A DNA stretch of 64,000 nt from Bacteroidota bacterium (GCA_020402865.1 JADBYT010000004.1:37890-101889); one strand, 5' to 3'; numbered from the stretch's first letter, positions 19,101-28,033 are shown. Translations and numbers: made by a program. The notes: generated by a model from the letters alone, not told the origin.

Positions 19101-19566
19101 GCGCCTGCAGCAACAACAGCAAAACGGCCAGCCCATGAGTGCTGAAGAGCTGGCTCGCCTGGCTGCCGAACAGGAAGCCCTGCGACGTATGCTGGAAGAA
19201 TCGCTTAAAAACGGTAAAGGAAAAGAAACACCCGGTGCCGGTGGTGCCGGCGATCTTCCCTCCAAAATGGAAGAAACCGAGAACGATCTCGTAAACAAAC
19301 GCATAAACGCCGAAACTCTTCAGCGCCAACAGGAGATCATTAACAAACTCCTCGAATACGAAAAAGCCGAAAAAGAACGTGAACAGGACGAACAACGCGA
19401 AGCCCAGCAGCCAAAAAATGCCCCGGAAAGTAACCCTGCCGACTTTTTGGAGTATAATAGGCAAAAACAAAAAGAAGCTGAACTTTTGAAGACTGTGCCC
19501 CCCGCTCTTTCCCCGTTCTACAAAGGCAAAGTCAACGAATACTTTAATGGCGTAGAACAGCAATGA
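16153..19566 (+). CDS. DUF4175 family membrane protein, very Gln-rich
   Basis: A 1137-residue protein. Two hydrophobic segments near the N-terminus (about 30-52 and 58-80) and a third near residue 170 anchor it; residues about 200-510 look like beta-sandwich periplasmic domains. The remainder (about 530-1137) is a long Gln/Lys/Glu-rich coiled coil broken by a Gly/Lys/Pro-rich stretch near 950-990. ATG 16153 is chosen, after ACGGAG; a GTG at 16102 is also in frame. It overlaps the next gene by 4 bp (ATGA). DUF4175 is widespread in Bacteroidota and usually sits beside the same partners; function is unknown. Confidence 0.88.
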   Translation: MSSATSHYDLLLKKLDEFIRKYYKNQLIRGLLYAGGLVLSGFLLVALLEYFARFDTTMRTVLFWGFLVAAGAVLARFVMVPLFRLNRIGKIISHEQAAGIIGTHFSNVQDKLLNVLQLHQTASAPGVSRELIEASINQKISELRPVPFTAAIDLRQNRRYAKYVAIPVLIIAVIFFTNASLLTESTNRLVNHGQYFEKEMPFKITVLNKKLETAESEDYKLDIKLSGAEIPETVTILLGENEYKLNRESTLNFSYVFRNVQKTQEFRLSADGFTSAPYTLNVLANPIVLNFDVELVYPAYTGRKNETLRNTGDLSVPAGTQIRWKFNTRATRNMRVRMNDSLYQLNPSADNRFSFAQRVLQSRIYTLHTSNEFLQSKDSMRYSINVIPDLYPAISVTEKRDTASALRLQFTGDVKDDYGFTSLSFRYRTLNATDSAGKATTEALRSVTLPVNRNQQRDQFYYFWDLSRLGIEPGQQIEYYFEVFDNDGVFGAKSTRSQRMIYQAPTKQQLSDLNDAGNKEVEKALEESLKESQQLQKDIDELYKKLMEKKNMTWEERKKLDELTQRQQQLQQKIDKLKQQNQQNINQQQEFQQSNPQQDQMSELFDQLNTDEMKKLLDQMQKLQQLEMNKQQTQKMLDQMKQENTDTRKNLDRTLELFRQMQVEQKLDNAINELNDIQQKQDSLAKLSEQNKAPAEDIKKGQDSLNKRFDELRQELDELQELNEKLENPNELPNTDVQEMEIQQQQRQSSQQLQNGGKPGKASPSQKKASDQMQQLSQQLQQAQQEMQESKEGEDMKAIRTLLDNLLQLSFDQEALMKEVKQTSVNDPKYPALARKQNKLRDDARMIEDSLLALSKRNPKISPKINEEVTNINSNMERSVQSLADRSSAEAQNRQQQAMTSVNNLALMLNESLEQMMQQMNQSKSQKEGNGECKNPGDGKKPGQGKKNKPGQGKQTGPGKGDGKGQGAEGIRMKQQSINQRMQRLQQQQQNGQPMSAEELARLAAEQEALRRMLEESLKNGKGKETPGAGGAGDLPSKMEETENDLVNKRINAETLQRQQEIINKLLEYEKAEKEREQDEQREAQQPKNAPESNPADFLEYNRQKQKEAELLKTVPPALSPFYKGKVNEYFNGVEQQ

Positions 19567-19988
19567 ACCTGAATTTTGAAATGCTACAGGAACAGAAACT
19601 ATCGTTTGCCTCATCGCCCGAGAACATCACACTCGTTGAAAAACTCGTAAACGAAATCTGTGCAAATTCTTCAATCTCTGAAGACTATTACGGAAACATC
19701 CTCGTGGCCCTCACAGAGGCTGTAAATAACGCCATTACGCATGGCAATAAACTTGATGCGTCGAAACCGGTTGATGTGAGCTGGGCATCGGAAAATGAAA
19801 AACTCAAAGTTACCGTTACCGACCACGGTACCGGGTTTGATTACAACAACCTTCCCGATCCCACCAATCCGGAGAATCTCGAAAAGCCGAACGGACGTGG
19901 CGTATTTTTGATGCGCAACCTGGCCGACAACATTGAGTTTTTTGATGAAGGCCGTACCGTACAGCTTGAGTTCAACCTGAAGGCGTAA
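19563..19988 (+). CDS. RsbW/SpoIIAB-like ATP-binding protein
   Basis: A 141-residue GHKL-type ATPase/kinase domain. The N-box is EAVNNAITHGN (about 53-63), the G1 box DHGTGFD, and the G2 box GRGVFLMRNLADNIEF. These match anti-sigma factor serine kinases (RsbW/SpoIIAB). It overlaps DUF4175 by 4 bp and ends 1 bp before ybeY, so the three are co-translated. No sigma-B or anti-anti-sigma partner is in the window, so its target is unknown. Confidence 0.85.
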   Translation: MNLNFEMLQEQKLSFASSPENITLVEKLVNEICANSSISEDYYGNILVALTEAVNNAITHGNKLDASKPVDVSWASENEKLKVTVTDHGTGFDYNNLPDPTNPENLEKPNGRGVFLMRNLADNIEFFDEGRTVQLEFNLKA

Positions 19989-19989
19989 T

Positions 19990-20418
19990 ATGCCCCCGCA
20001 ACCGAAGCAGATTCTTTTCTTCTCAGACGGAATTCCCTTTGTGCTTCCTGCCAAGGCCGAAACCCGCGCCTGGCTAAACCGCATTGCCCGTAAGCATAAA
20101 AAGCAAATCGGGCAGCTTACGTATGTGTTTGTGTCTGATGAGCAGCTTTGGAAAATGAACAAAGACTTTCTGCAACACAACACCTATACCGATATTATCA
20201 CCTTCGATTATTCAGAGAAGAACACGGTGTCGGGTGAGTTATATATCAGTATTGACCGTGTGCGCGACAATGCGAAAAGTTTCGGTGTGCCAGTGCGCGA
20301 TGAGTTACACCGCGTAATGGCGCATGGCCTGCTTCACCTCTGCGGCTTTAAAGATAAATCCACAAAAGAAGCAGCAGTTATGCGTAAACAGGAGGAAATG
20401 GCCCTGGCGCTGCGTTAA
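19990..20418 (+). CDS. ybeY: Endoribonuclease YbeY (rRNA maturation)
   Basis: A 142-residue zinc-dependent RNase involved in 16S rRNA 3' processing and ribosome quality control. The metal site reads HRVMAHGLLHLCGFKDKS: two histidines of H-x3-H are present and the third conserved position is Lys instead of His, a variation often seen in Bacteroidota. Length is normal. Third gene of the DUF4175 operon. Confidence 0.92.
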   Translation: MPPQPKQILFFSDGIPFVLPAKAETRAWLNRIARKHKKQIGQLTYVFVSDEQLWKMNKDFLQHNTYTDIITFDYSEKNTVSGELYISIDRVRDNAKSFGVPVRDELHRVMAHGLLHLCGFKDKSTKEAAVMRKQEEMALALR

Positions 20419-20483
20419 GCTCTTTTTGCTTGTTGACGAGGTATGTTTATGCTACATTTACAATTACGCATAAACCAACACCC

Positions 20484-20915
20484 ATGAAACACCTTCGCTC
20501 TCTTTTTGCCTCTACCCTGCTCCTCGCGGCCTTTTTCTATGCTAATGCTGAGCCTGCACAAACCGCAACAAAGCCCGTGCAAGCCACGCAACCTACGGCC
20601 AAAGCCAAGGCCCTTTATGGTACGTGGACATTCATCGGTTCCGAAACATTTTCTATGCCGCAGGATCCGAACGACAAGCAAAAGACCGATGTACTTGTGC
20701 TGAATGCCGATGGCTCATTCAGGTTCGTAATGGATGGTGTGGAGCATCAGGGCAAGTTTATCATTGATGCCGCCGCCACATGGATTACCCTCACCGATGC
20801 AACTACAAACGAAGTATTCAAACTCAAGGTGATTGAAAAAACCGCCACACGGCTTAAGGTCGATTATCGCGATAAGGACGATGTACACAATATCCTTATT
20901 TATCAAACGAAGTAA
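20484..20915 (+). CDS. Exported lipocalin-like protein
   Basis: A 143-residue protein with a signal peptide (MKHLRSLFASTLLLAAFFYANA) and a domain of the lipocalin-like type: LYGTWTFIGSETF, followed by DVLVLNADGSFRF...G.F...ATWITLTD and a C-terminal RLKVDYRD. ATG 20484 is chosen over 20430, which would place 18 unrelated residues before the signal peptide. It is probably periplasmic; ligand unknown. It lies between ybeY and mnmG, which are adjacent in many relatives. Confidence 0.7.
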   Translation: MKHLRSLFASTLLLAAFFYANAEPAQTATKPVQATQPTAKAKALYGTWTFIGSETFSMPQDPNDKQKTDVLVLNADGSFRFVMDGVEHQGKFIIDAAATWITLTDATTNEVFKLKVIEKTATRLKVDYRDKDDVHNILIYQTK

Positions 20916-20934
20916 TTACAACACCTAAATAAGT

Positions 20935-20965
20935 AAAACGCCGGACTATTGTGCACGGCGTTTTT
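20935..20965. terminator. Bidirectional terminator
   Basis: Stem AACGCCG / CGGCGTT with an A-run before and T-run after, between the convergent lipocalin-like and photolyase genes. Confidence 0.8.
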
Positions 20966-22505
20966 ATTGTGAGAATAAGTCGCTTTGTATGGGTTTTGTG
21001 TGAGGTTGATTTTGTGTATGCTCCTCCCCTGTTTCTTCTACCGGGTTTGAAAGTTTTCGTGTAATCCGCCGGGCTTCGTTTTTGTAATTTACTATAGCGC
21101 GTATAGCAGTGAGGCGTTGTTTAGCTTCGCGTAATGTGGTTTCGTGATTTACCAATGGTAATGGATATGTGTTGCCGGGTATGAAATTGTATTCTTTTTG
21201 TTCGATTTCTGTGAGCTTCCACGGTTCGTGAATGAGCTGAGCGGGTAATGCAGCAAGTTCAGGAACCCATTTGCGGATAAAGGCCCCATCGTCATCCTGC
21301 TCAAGCGATTGTTTAACTACGTTGTACATGCGCAGCGTATGTGTGCCTGTAATGGCAGCCTGCATTTGTATTTGCGGGTAATGAATACCCGGTTCATAAT
21401 CAAGAAACTGACGGGCAAGGAAAATGGCGGCATCTTTCCAGTGCTGGTTGAGGTTGTGTACAAAGAACGATACAACCATGGCCCGCATCCTGAAGTTGAT
21501 CCAGCCCGTAGCGCATACACAACGCATACATGCATCCACAAGAGGATACCCGGTTTGGCCGTTTTGCCAGGCTGTTATCCAGGCCTCATTCCGTGCAACA
21601 TCATCATACACATATGCCCTGTTTACCGGGCGGTTTTCCATTTCACACTCCTGCTCAAACTTCTGTATGAAATGGCTCTGCCACCTGAGCCGTGTAAGGA
21701 AATTGCCCAAAGCGAATTTTGTAGTTGGATTGTCAATGATGTGCTGCTGAGTGTACTGATACACCATACGAACTGACAAACACCCATAAGCAATATATGG
21801 CGACAACCTGCTGCAGCTTTGCCGGCTTAATCCTGGTTTTGACAAATGCCGGGAGTAGTTTCTTGACCGAGTACGAAGAAACGATTCAAAGTATCTCCAC
21901 CCATAGCTTTCGCCTCCGGGTTGAAACATAGGATTTATGCTTTTCAACTGTCGTATTAGTTCATCAGGTATTGCAAACGTCTCCTCTATTTCCTCATCAA
22001 CAATAATATCCTTCCATCGCCCCTCTCCTATTATCAGCTGCGCATCGGCCATGAATGTGTCAAAAGCTTCAATCCAGCCATTCCTGTTTTTCAGCTTACG
22101 CGTAATAGGCAGTTGCCTCTCTTCTATCCAGGGCAATTGTTCCCCGTGGAACAATTTGGTTATTTCACGGTCACGCGCAAAGCTTAATGCATTTCCGGTT
22201 TCCTGATGTGAATACACCGCGACAACATTGTACCGCTTAAGTATCCATCCAAATACGTTTGCTGTTTTTCCACAACAGAAATACACCCGTTTTTGATATT
22301 TCTCTAGTTGCCTGTTGATATCTGCTATTGATTCATATATAAACCGGTGATGTCTGATGTCTGCATCTTCTGCCTCTATTAAGTCCGGGTCGATTATGTA
22401 TATGGGTAAAACGGCTATTTCACTCTGCAGGGCTCTTGCCAGTGCATAGTTGTCGTGCAAACGCAGGTCGCGTTTAAACCACATTACCACTACCCTGCTT
22501 TTCAT
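20964..22505 (-). CDS. Cryptochrome/photolyase family protein
   Basis: A 513-residue FAD-binding protein. The N-terminal photolyase domain (about 4-130) begins [15 protein letters not shown]. The C-terminal FAD domain includes [39 protein letters not shown] and the segment [16 protein letters not shown]... [24 protein letters not shown]. This fits light-driven repair of UV pyrimidine dimers or a cryptochrome. The gene follows the flavin reductase gene by 3 bp on the same strand. The C-terminal approximately 40 residues are variable. Confidence 0.87.
   Translation of the reverse strand: MKSRVVVMWFKRDLRLHDNYALARALQSEIAVLPIYIIDPDLIEAEDADIRHHRFIYESIADINRQLEKYQKRVYFCCGKTANVFGWILKRYNVVAVYSHQETGNALSFARDREITKLFHGEQLPWIEERQLPITRKLKNRNGWIEAFDTFMADAQLIIGEGRWKDIIVDEEIEETFAIPDELIRQLKSINPMFQPGGESYGWRYFESFLRTRSRNYSRHLSKPGLSRQSCSRLSPYIAYGCLSVRMVYQYTQQHIIDNPTTKFALGNFLTRLRWQSHFIQKFEQECEMENRPVNRAYVYDDVARNEAWITAWQNGQTGYPLVDACMRCVCATGWINFRMRAMVVSFFVHNLNQHWKDAAIFLARQFLDYEPGIHYPQIQMQAAITGTHTLRMYNVVKQSLEQDDDGAFIRKWVPELAALPAQLIHEPWKLTEIEQKEYNFIPGNTYPLPLVNHETTLREAKQRLTAIRAIVNYKNEARRITRKLSNPVEETGEEHTQNQPHTKPIQSDLFSQ
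22138..22153. promoter_or_regulatory. Degenerate parS-like site inside the photolyase gene
   Basis: TGTTCCCCGTGGAACA matches the parS variant TGTTTCACGTGGAACA at 14 of 16 positions. It lies in coding sequence for LFHGEQL and may be chance. Confidence 0.3.
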
Positions 22506-22508
22506 GCG

Positions 22509-23141
22509 CTAAATTTGTTCCGGCTGTTTGTTTGGTTTCGCATAGCTGTAGCGTGCTATGCGTGTTGTGGTGTGGTAACTGTCGAGGTTGCTGCTTGTAA
22601 TGGTTTGTAATTGTTCAATGTCTATGTACCCGTCGTTCTTTATCGCCAGCTCATCAATCCACACTTCTTCCACTTTTCCAATTATCATTACAGTCCGGTT
22701 TAGTTTTATTTCTACTTCTTCAGCAAAACGGCAACCTATCCTCAAGCGGCTCTCGGCCACATACGGCGCATTAATTATTGGCGTATGCAATGGTGTTAAC
22801 CCAACGGCATCAAACTCTGACGTGTTTCTGTTGTAGCGTGCAGCTGTTTGGTGCGCCTGTTGCGTAATTTCGGGATGTATATGGTTGAGGGTAAACCAGC
22901 CTGTTTCTTTAATATTCTCATATGTATGTCGTTCTGTTTCCGGTGGTCTAATAATCATTCCCACCAAAGCCGGATTAGCCCCGAGGTGAAACACCTGACT
23001 GAATATGGCAAGGTTTGTTTGCCCTGCTGCGTTCTGTGTGCCCACAAGGTTTACACTTTTAAATCCCCAAAGGCTGTTTACGAAGTTGGTGCGGAATTGC
23101 TTTTCGAATGCTTCTATTTCCTGTTGGTCTATTTTTCTCAT
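22509..23141 (-). CDS. Flavin reductase family protein (FMN-binding split barrel)
   Basis: A 210-residue protein with the flavin_reduct split-barrel pattern: [45 protein letters not shown], then [13 protein letters not shown] and an [15 protein letters not shown] strand. It likely reduces or binds FMN. It lies immediately upstream of the photolyase in a two-gene operon, which suggests a flavin-related partnership (inference). Confidence 0.82.
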   Translation of the reverse strand: MRKIDQQEIEAFEKQFRTNFVNSLWGFKSVNLVGTQNAAGQTNLAIFSQVFHLGANPALVGMIIRPPETERHTYENIKETGWFTLNHIHPEITQQAHQTAARYNRNTSEFDAVGLTPLHTPIINAPYVAESRLRIGCRFAEEVEIKLNRTVMIIGKVEEVWIDELAIKNDGYIDIEQLQTITSSNLDSYHTTTRIARYSYAKPNKQPEQI

Positions 23142-23181
23142 ACACTACATTAACCATCATTCACAGCCTATTGTTTACAGG

Positions 23182-23197
23182 TGTTTCACGTGGAACA
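23182..23197. promoter_or_regulatory. parS (ParB-binding) site 1
   Basis: TGTTTCACGTGGAACA differs by one base from the canonical parS TGTTTCACGTGAAACA. It lies in the divergent space between the flavin reductase and mnmG. Confidence 0.8.
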
Positions 23198-23218
23198 GCA
23201 TTTCACATTGCTATTACC

Positions 23219-23226
23219 TACCTTTG
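23219..23226 (+). promoter_or_regulatory. -7 box of mnmG
   Basis: TACCTTTG (TAnnTTTG), 19 bp before ATG 23246. Confidence 0.6.
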
Positions 23227-23245
23227 CATAATATTTCTAATTATC

Positions 23246-25111
23246 ATGCTTCAGGATTATGATGTAATTGTGGTGGGGGCTGGTCACGCTGGCTGCGAAG
23301 CTGCTGCTGCTGCTGCAAATATGGGTTCGCGCGTGTTGCTGGTGACCATGAATATGCAAACCATTGCTCAAATGAGCTGCAATCCCGCTATGGGTGGCAT
23401 TGCCAAAGGCCAGATTGTGCGTGAGGTTGATGCCCTGGGCGGTTACTCAGGCATTGTAAGCGATAAAACAGCTATTCAGTTTCGCATGCTTAACCGGTCT
23501 AAAGGTCCGGCTATGTGGAGCCCACGTGTGCAGAGCGATCGTTGGCGTTTTGCCGAGGAGTGGCGTCTTATGCTTGAACAGACTCCGAATCTTGATTTCT
23601 GGCAGGATATGGTCTCGCGCCTTTTGATTAAAGATAACCGCGTAGCGGGAATTGTTACCGGTATGGGTATTGAGATACGTGCAAAAGCAGTGGTACTCAC
23701 TAACGGTACGTTCATGAACGGTATTATTCATGTGGGGGAGAAGCAGTTTGGTGGTGGTAGAATGGGGGAGAAGGCCTCCACAGGCATTACCGAACAGTTA
23801 ATTGATATTGGCTTTGAGTCGGGAAGAATGAAAACCGGAACACCGCCGCGTGTAGATGGTCGTTCACTCGATTATTCGAAAATGGAAGAACAGCCTGGTG
23901 ATGAAAAACCGGAAAAGTTCTCGTTTGATACAACTGTAGAGCCAATTACCACTCAGCGTTCCTGTCATATAACCTATACCAGTGATGAAGTACACGATAT
24001 CCTGCGAACGGGGTTCGAGAAATCGCCTATGTTTCAGGGACGTATTCAAGGGCTTGGGCCACGTTACTGTCCTTCAATAGAAGATAAGATTAACCGTTTT
24101 GCCGATAAAGACCGCCACCAGCTGTTTGTTGAGCCTGAAGGATGGAACACCGTTGAGGTTTATGTGAATGGTTTTTCTACTTCGTTACCTGAAGAGGTAC
24201 AGTACAATGCTCTGCGCAAAGTGGCGGGCTTTGAAAAGGTAAAGTTCTTCCGTCCCGGCTACGCCATTGAGTACGATTATTTCCCGCCCATGCAACTTGA
24301 TTTAACGTTGCAGACTAAGCTTGTGGAGAACCTTTATTTTGCGGGTCAAATAAACGGGACTACCGGTTATGAAGAGGCAGCCTGTCAGGGAATAATGGCA
24401 GGAATAAATGCTCACCTGAAGATTAATGGAAGTGGGCCGTTTATTTTACAGCGTTCTGAGGCCTACATAGGCGTGCTGCTTGATGACCTGGTGACGAAAG
24501 GCACTGAAGAGCCTTACCGGATGTTTACCTCACGTGCTGAATACCGTATTCTGCTTCGTCAGGATAATGCCGATGTGCGGCTTACGCCTAAGGCGCATGA
24601 GATTGGTTTGGCAAGCGGGGCGCGTTACCAGCGTGTGCAGGAAAAAATTGCTAATTCACGGGCAATTACCAAGTATTTTAAAGATTACAGCATTGAGCCT
24701 GCCAGGGTAAATACCACACTGGAACAGCTTAATTCTTCACCTATTTCTCAGAAGGTTAAATTGTTTGGTTTGTTATCGCGCCCTGGGATTTCTGTGGCTG
24801 ATTTAGCCGGGAGTGATGCAGAAGTGAAGGCCTTTCTTTCTCGGTTTGATGCGGAGACGATTGAGCAGGCCGAGATTCAGATGAAATACGAAGGCTACAT
24901 TCAGCGTGAAAGCGAAATGGCCGATAAGCTCAGCCGGTTGGAACATATTCAGCTCGATAGCGACTTTAACTACAAGCAGCTTACCTCTTTGTCTATGGAG
25001 GCCCGCGAAAAACTGTCGCGTATCCGTCCGCTTACACTCGGGCAAGCATCGCGAATAAGCGGAGTAAATCCGTCTGACATTTCCGTTTTGCTCGTGTATT
25101 TAGGGCGCTAG
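23246..25111 (+). CDS. mnmG: tRNA uridine-5-carboxymethylaminomethyl(34) synthesis enzyme
   Basis: A 621-residue FAD-dependent enzyme (GidA) that works with MnmE to modify U34 of tRNAs. The dinucleotide-binding motif is [19 protein letters not shown] near the N-terminus, and the family signature [15 protein letters not shown] is present, followed by the [13 protein letters not shown] motif and a C-terminal helical domain. ATG 23246 is chosen because the longer frame from 23108 runs through the promoter and a parS site. The gene is commonly near the replication origin. Confidence 0.97.
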   Translation: MLQDYDVIVVGAGHAGCEAAAAAANMGSRVLLVTMNMQTIAQMSCNPAMGGIAKGQIVREVDALGGYSGIVSDKTAIQFRMLNRSKGPAMWSPRVQSDRWRFAEEWRLMLEQTPNLDFWQDMVSRLLIKDNRVAGIVTGMGIEIRAKAVVLTNGTFMNGIIHVGEKQFGGGRMGEKASTGITEQLIDIGFESGRMKTGTPPRVDGRSLDYSKMEEQPGDEKPEKFSFDTTVEPITTQRSCHITYTSDEVHDILRTGFEKSPMFQGRIQGLGPRYCPSIEDKINRFADKDRHQLFVEPEGWNTVEVYVNGFSTSLPEEVQYNALRKVAGFEKVKFFRPGYAIEYDYFPPMQLDLTLQTKLVENLYFAGQINGTTGYEEAACQGIMAGINAHLKINGSGPFILQRSEAYIGVLLDDLVTKGTEEPYRMFTSRAEYRILLRQDNADVRLTPKAHEIGLASGARYQRVQEKIANSRAITKYFKDYSIEPARVNTTLEQLNSSPISQKVKLFGLLSRPGISVADLAGSDAEVKAFLSRFDAETIEQAEIQMKYEGYIQRESEMADKLSRLEHIQLDSDFNYKQLTSLSMEAREKLSRIRPLTLGQASRISGVNPSDISVLLVYLGR

Positions 25112-25132
25112 GCAATTCCCCAGTTTTCTGAT

Positions 25133-25168
25133 CAGGGCTTCTCATCATCGGGAGGCCCTGTTTGTTTT
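25133..25168 (+). terminator. Terminator of mnmG
   Basis: Stem CAGGGC (25133-25138) with GCCCTG (25155-25160) followed by TTTGTTTT. Confidence 0.65.
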
Positions 25169-25177
25169 ATGAGATTT

Positions 25178-25193
25178 CGTTTCACGTGAAACG
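25178..25193. promoter_or_regulatory. parS site 2
   Basis: CGTTTCACGTGAAACG, a perfect palindrome containing the full 14-bp parS core GTTTCACGTGAAAC. Confidence 0.85.
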
Positions 25194-25580
25194 CGCGGAG
25201 TAAATAACCAACGTTTTGTCAGGGCTTGCGTTCATCATTTTCCGCCTCTTGTCACCGTACATAAATCAGCCTTAATTTAAAAACGACTTGCCTATGGCTT
25301 ATTTAGCCAGCTACTAACCCTTTTGTCGTTTCGCATTATTCAATCCTATTCAGTTTTCGTTCGTGCCTTCTGTTTTTATTAAACCCATTTTACAGTCAAT
25401 TATTCCAGCCTATTTCTTTCCGGTCATCATTAGAATTTAAGCCCAAGCACCTCGTTTTTTTCTTTTTCGATTTTCACCCGACTCCCTTTTGAATAAATAA
25501 CTCAGGCCCTCATCTTTTTGGCTTAATACCAACCGCTCGCCTGGGCCATAATTTCATAATCAGCCTTTTTCAGTTCTAAC

Positions 25581-25596
25581 TGTTTCACGTGAAACC
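25581..25596. promoter_or_regulatory. parS site 3
   Basis: TGTTTCACGTGAAACC, with the full 14-bp palindromic core; 15 of 16 match to canonical parS. Confidence 0.85.
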
Positions 25597-25857
25597 ATAT
25601 TTCAAAACTTATTTCGCACCTCAACCAGGCTTAAACCATCTTTTCAACAACAGCCTGTTCCTTGCTTTCCACCCCGGCATGTTCGAAACATGTATTCACG
25701 AGTCAGATTTCGAGCCAGCCAATCGAGTAGCTTTAGTCCTGTGCCTTAACGATACTGTCTGCTATATTTTGGAATTTATCAAATTGGCAAAAATTATGAA
25801 ATACAGATAGTTACACTAAAATTAAACAACAATTTATGATAGAATCTGCCATATTTA

Positions 25858-25873
25858 TGTTTCACGTGGAACA
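25858..25873. promoter_or_regulatory. parS site 4
   Basis: TGTTTCACGTGGAACA, identical to site 1. Confidence 0.82.
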
Positions 25874-25965
25874 AATCAAATTTGTAGAACATCTTTGGAC
25901 AATATTCTTCAATAAGAAAATCGTAAAACACTGAAAAACATAGATTAACAAAACTATTTAAAATA

Positions 25966-26877
25966 TTGTTTCACGTGGAACAACAGAACAACATCAAAAT
26001 AGAGGCTTGCCCGGTATGCGGTGGCCGCACATTTGCCGACATGATTGTGTGCAAGGACTACACCGTAAGCAAAGCCGAGTTTGCCATACAGCAATGTTCG
26101 TCTTGCGGCTTTGCATTCACCAATCCGCGCCCGGCAAACGAACACTTGGGCGCCTACTACGAGTCGGACGATTACATTTCGCATTCCAACACGTCGAAAG
26201 GGCTGGTGAGCAAAATGTATCAGCGTGTACGCAAATACACCCTGAAAAAGAAAGTGCAAATGGTAACCGCGCTGGCAGGCAAAACGGGCAACTTGCTTGA
26301 TATTGGTTGCGGCACGGGCGACTTTCTGAATGCAAGCCGCGATGCAGGATGGAAAATCACCGGTATCGAGCCAAGTCCTTCGGCACGGCAAATGGCCAAA
26401 GCCAACCACAACCTCGACATTCTCGACGAGCCGTTGCTTGACACATTGCCCGGCCAGAGTTTCGACGTAATTTCCATGTGGCATGTGCTTGAACATGTGC
26501 CCGATTTGCCAGGCCGCATGCAAACACTTAAACGCCTGCTTGCGCCCGGTGGCACGCTCATCATTGCCGTGCCCAACCGCAACGCCCACGATGCCGCACA
26601 CTACGGAAAATTCTGGGCCGCCTACGATGTGCCCCGTCACCTCTGGCATTTCCGCCCGGACGATATACGCGCACTGGCAAAAACGCACGGCTTCGAACTC
26701 ACCGCAATAAAACCCATGGTGTTCGACGCATACTATGTTTCGATGCTGAGCGAGAAATACCGCAGCGGCAGCAACCGTTACCTTGCTGCTGCCTGGCGCG
26801 GATTTATTTCAAACCGCAAAGCCGGAACCGAACGCTGGTCGAGCCAGATCTACATTCTCCGCCACGCCAATTCATAA
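25966..26877 (+). CDS. Zinc-ribbon class I SAM-dependent methyltransferase
   Basis: A 303-residue protein. Residues about 14-45 form a rubredoxin-like zinc ribbon (ACPVCGG and QQCSSCGF); about 95-260 is a Methyltransf_23-type Rossmann domain with motif I LLDIGCGTGDFLNASRDAGW and ISMWHVLEHVPD. This resembles enzymes that modify lipids, quinones or sugars; substrate unknown. The likely start is TTG 25966, which makes the N-terminus MFHVEQ from the parS site; GTG 25975 is an alternative. Relatives often have this gene just after mnmG. Confidence 0.82.
   Translation: MFHVEQQNNIKIEACPVCGGRTFADMIVCKDYTVSKAEFAIQQCSSCGFAFTNPRPANEHLGAYYESDDYISHSNTSKGLVSKMYQRVRKYTLKKKVQMVTALAGKTGNLLDIGCGTGDFLNASRDAGWKITGIEPSPSARQMAKANHNLDILDEPLLDTLPGQSFDVISMWHVLEHVPDLPGRMQTLKRLLAPGGTLIIAVPNRNAHDAAHYGKFWAAYDVPRHLWHFRPDDIRALAKTHGFELTAIKPMVFDAYYVSMLSEKYRSGSNRYLAAAWRGFISNRKAGTERWSSQIYILRHANS
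25967..25982. promoter_or_regulatory. parS site 5, overlapping a gene start
   Basis: TGTTTCACGTGGAACA, identical to sites 1 and 4. It is read as FHVEQ at the N-terminus of the following methyltransferase. Confidence 0.82.
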
Positions 26878-26881
26878 TGCC

Positions 26882-27256
26882 ATGCTCACCCGTCAGCTGC
26901 TTACCATTGGGTTGCTGGTGCTCTCCAATGTGTTTATGACTTTTGCCTGGTACGGCCACCTCAAGTTTCACGAATGGGGCTGGTTTACCCGCGCCGGACT
27001 TTTTGCCACCGTGCTCATAAGCTGGGGGCTGGCGTTTTTCGAATACTGCTTTCAGGTGCCCGCCAACCGCATCGGCTACCTCGAAAACGGGGGGCCGTTT
27101 AACATGGTTGAGCTGAAGGTGATTCAGGAAGTGGTGTCGCTTATTGTGTTTTCGCTCATTCTGGCATTTGTATTCAAAAAGCAGGAGCTCACGTTAAATC
27201 ACCTCATTGGCTTTGGTTTTCTCATCCTGGCCGTTTACTTTGTATTCAAGAAGTAG
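26882..27256 (+). CDS. DMT-type membrane protein, DUF486 family
   Basis: A 124-residue protein with four membrane segments. The sequence LSNVFMTFAWYGHLKF, then SWGLAFFEYCFQVPANRIGY and ELKVIQEVVSLIVF, is the DUF486 pattern. These small DMT-superfamily proteins may be transporters, but no substrate is known. ATG 26882 is 4 bp after the preceding stop, so the two are probably one transcript; the longer frame from 26783 lies within that upstream gene. Confidence 0.87.
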   Translation: MLTRQLLTIGLLVLSNVFMTFAWYGHLKFHEWGWFTRAGLFATVLISWGLAFFEYCFQVPANRIGYLENGGPFNMVELKVIQEVVSLIVFSLILAFVFKKQELTLNHLIGFGFLILAVYFVFKK

Positions 27257-27286
27257 CGCAACAACAGTCTGCTTTGCAACAACACG

Positions 27287-28033
27287 TTGCAATTAACACG
27301 GCAGGAGCGCACGATAAACAAAACAGGAAAAGCACACGTGATTGGTATTGTTATACAGCTTTTGTTGTCGTGGTTGTTGCTGTGGCTTATTGAAAAGAAA
27401 AGCCTGAGCGTACTCGGCTTTTATCCCACGGGGAAAAGGCTGCGACTTTTTTTTCTTTTTCTTTTTATTACGGCGGCCTTCTCCGCATCAGAATATCTTT
27501 TCAGGATGTGGCTGGCCGGGCAGCGATGGGCTTTAAATAACGAAGGCTCGAGCGCACAACTTATTTCAGGATTATGGTGGAATCTCAAATCGGTTTTGTT
27601 TGAAGAACTGATTTTCCGGGGTGCGCTTTTTTATATTCTGATAAAAAGAATCGGCATTCCGTACTCACTCATTATCTCATCATCAGCCTTTGGCATTTAT
27701 CACTGGTTTTCGCACGAGGTGTTTGGCGATCCGGGACAAATGCTTGTGACCTTTATTATTACCGGAATTATGGGGCTGGTGTACGCCTATGCCTACACAA
27801 AAACGTTTTCCCTGCTTGTTCCGATTGCCATTCATTTTGGCTGGAACATGATAAAAAGCGTAGTGTTTTCCGATACCGTGATCGGCAAGCAGCTGCTCGT
27901 TATTCAGGAGCCGGTGCCCGTGGTAACAGTTTCGTACTTCGCGTATTTTTTCATCGGCTTCTTTCCAATTATCGGTTGTTGGGCGATGTGTTTTGTGCTG
28001 CTTAAAAAGCAGCGTCAGGAGCCATTGCCTTGA
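27287..28033 (+). CDS. CPBP family intramembrane glutamic protease
   Basis: A 248-residue membrane protein with about seven hydrophobic segments. The CPBP/CAAX catalytic motifs are present: EELIFRG (EExxxR), FGIYHW (FxxxH) and HFGWN (HxxxN). It probably cleaves membrane-embedded peptides. The start is uncertain: TTG 27287 is used, since no ATG lies before the first membrane segment; a GTG lies 17 codons downstream. Confidence 0.82.
   Translation: MQLTRQERTINKTGKAHVIGIVIQLLLSWLLLWLIEKKSLSVLGFYPTGKRLRLFFLFLFITAAFSASEYLFRMWLAGQRWALNNEGSSAQLISGLWWNLKSVLFEELIFRGALFYILIKRIGIPYSLIISSSAFGIYHWFSHEVFGDPGQMLVTFIITGIMGLVYAYAYTKTFSLLVPIAIHFGWNMIKSVVFSDTVIGKQLLVIQEPVPVVTVSYFAYFFIGFFPIIGCWAMCFVLLKKQRQEPLP

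Larger units (their letters stand above)
25169..25965. other. Gene-free parS-bearing gap, origin/centromere candidate
   Basis: About 800 bp with no credible gene, containing parS sites 2-4 and bordering site 5. The + strand is strongly pyrimidine-biased in the middle: in 25321-25380, 33 T and 12 C of 60 bases. The right end (25780-25965) is A/T-rich. I see no perfect DnaA box (TTATCCACA or reverse) here, so a replication origin is not shown. A 73-residue frame at 25589-25810 overlaps parS site 3 and looks non-coding. Confidence 0.55.

Noticed and set aside
25589..25810. 73-residue + strand frame in the parS gap
   Set aside because: No recognisable domain, starts inside parS site 3, composition like the surrounding non-coding DNA.
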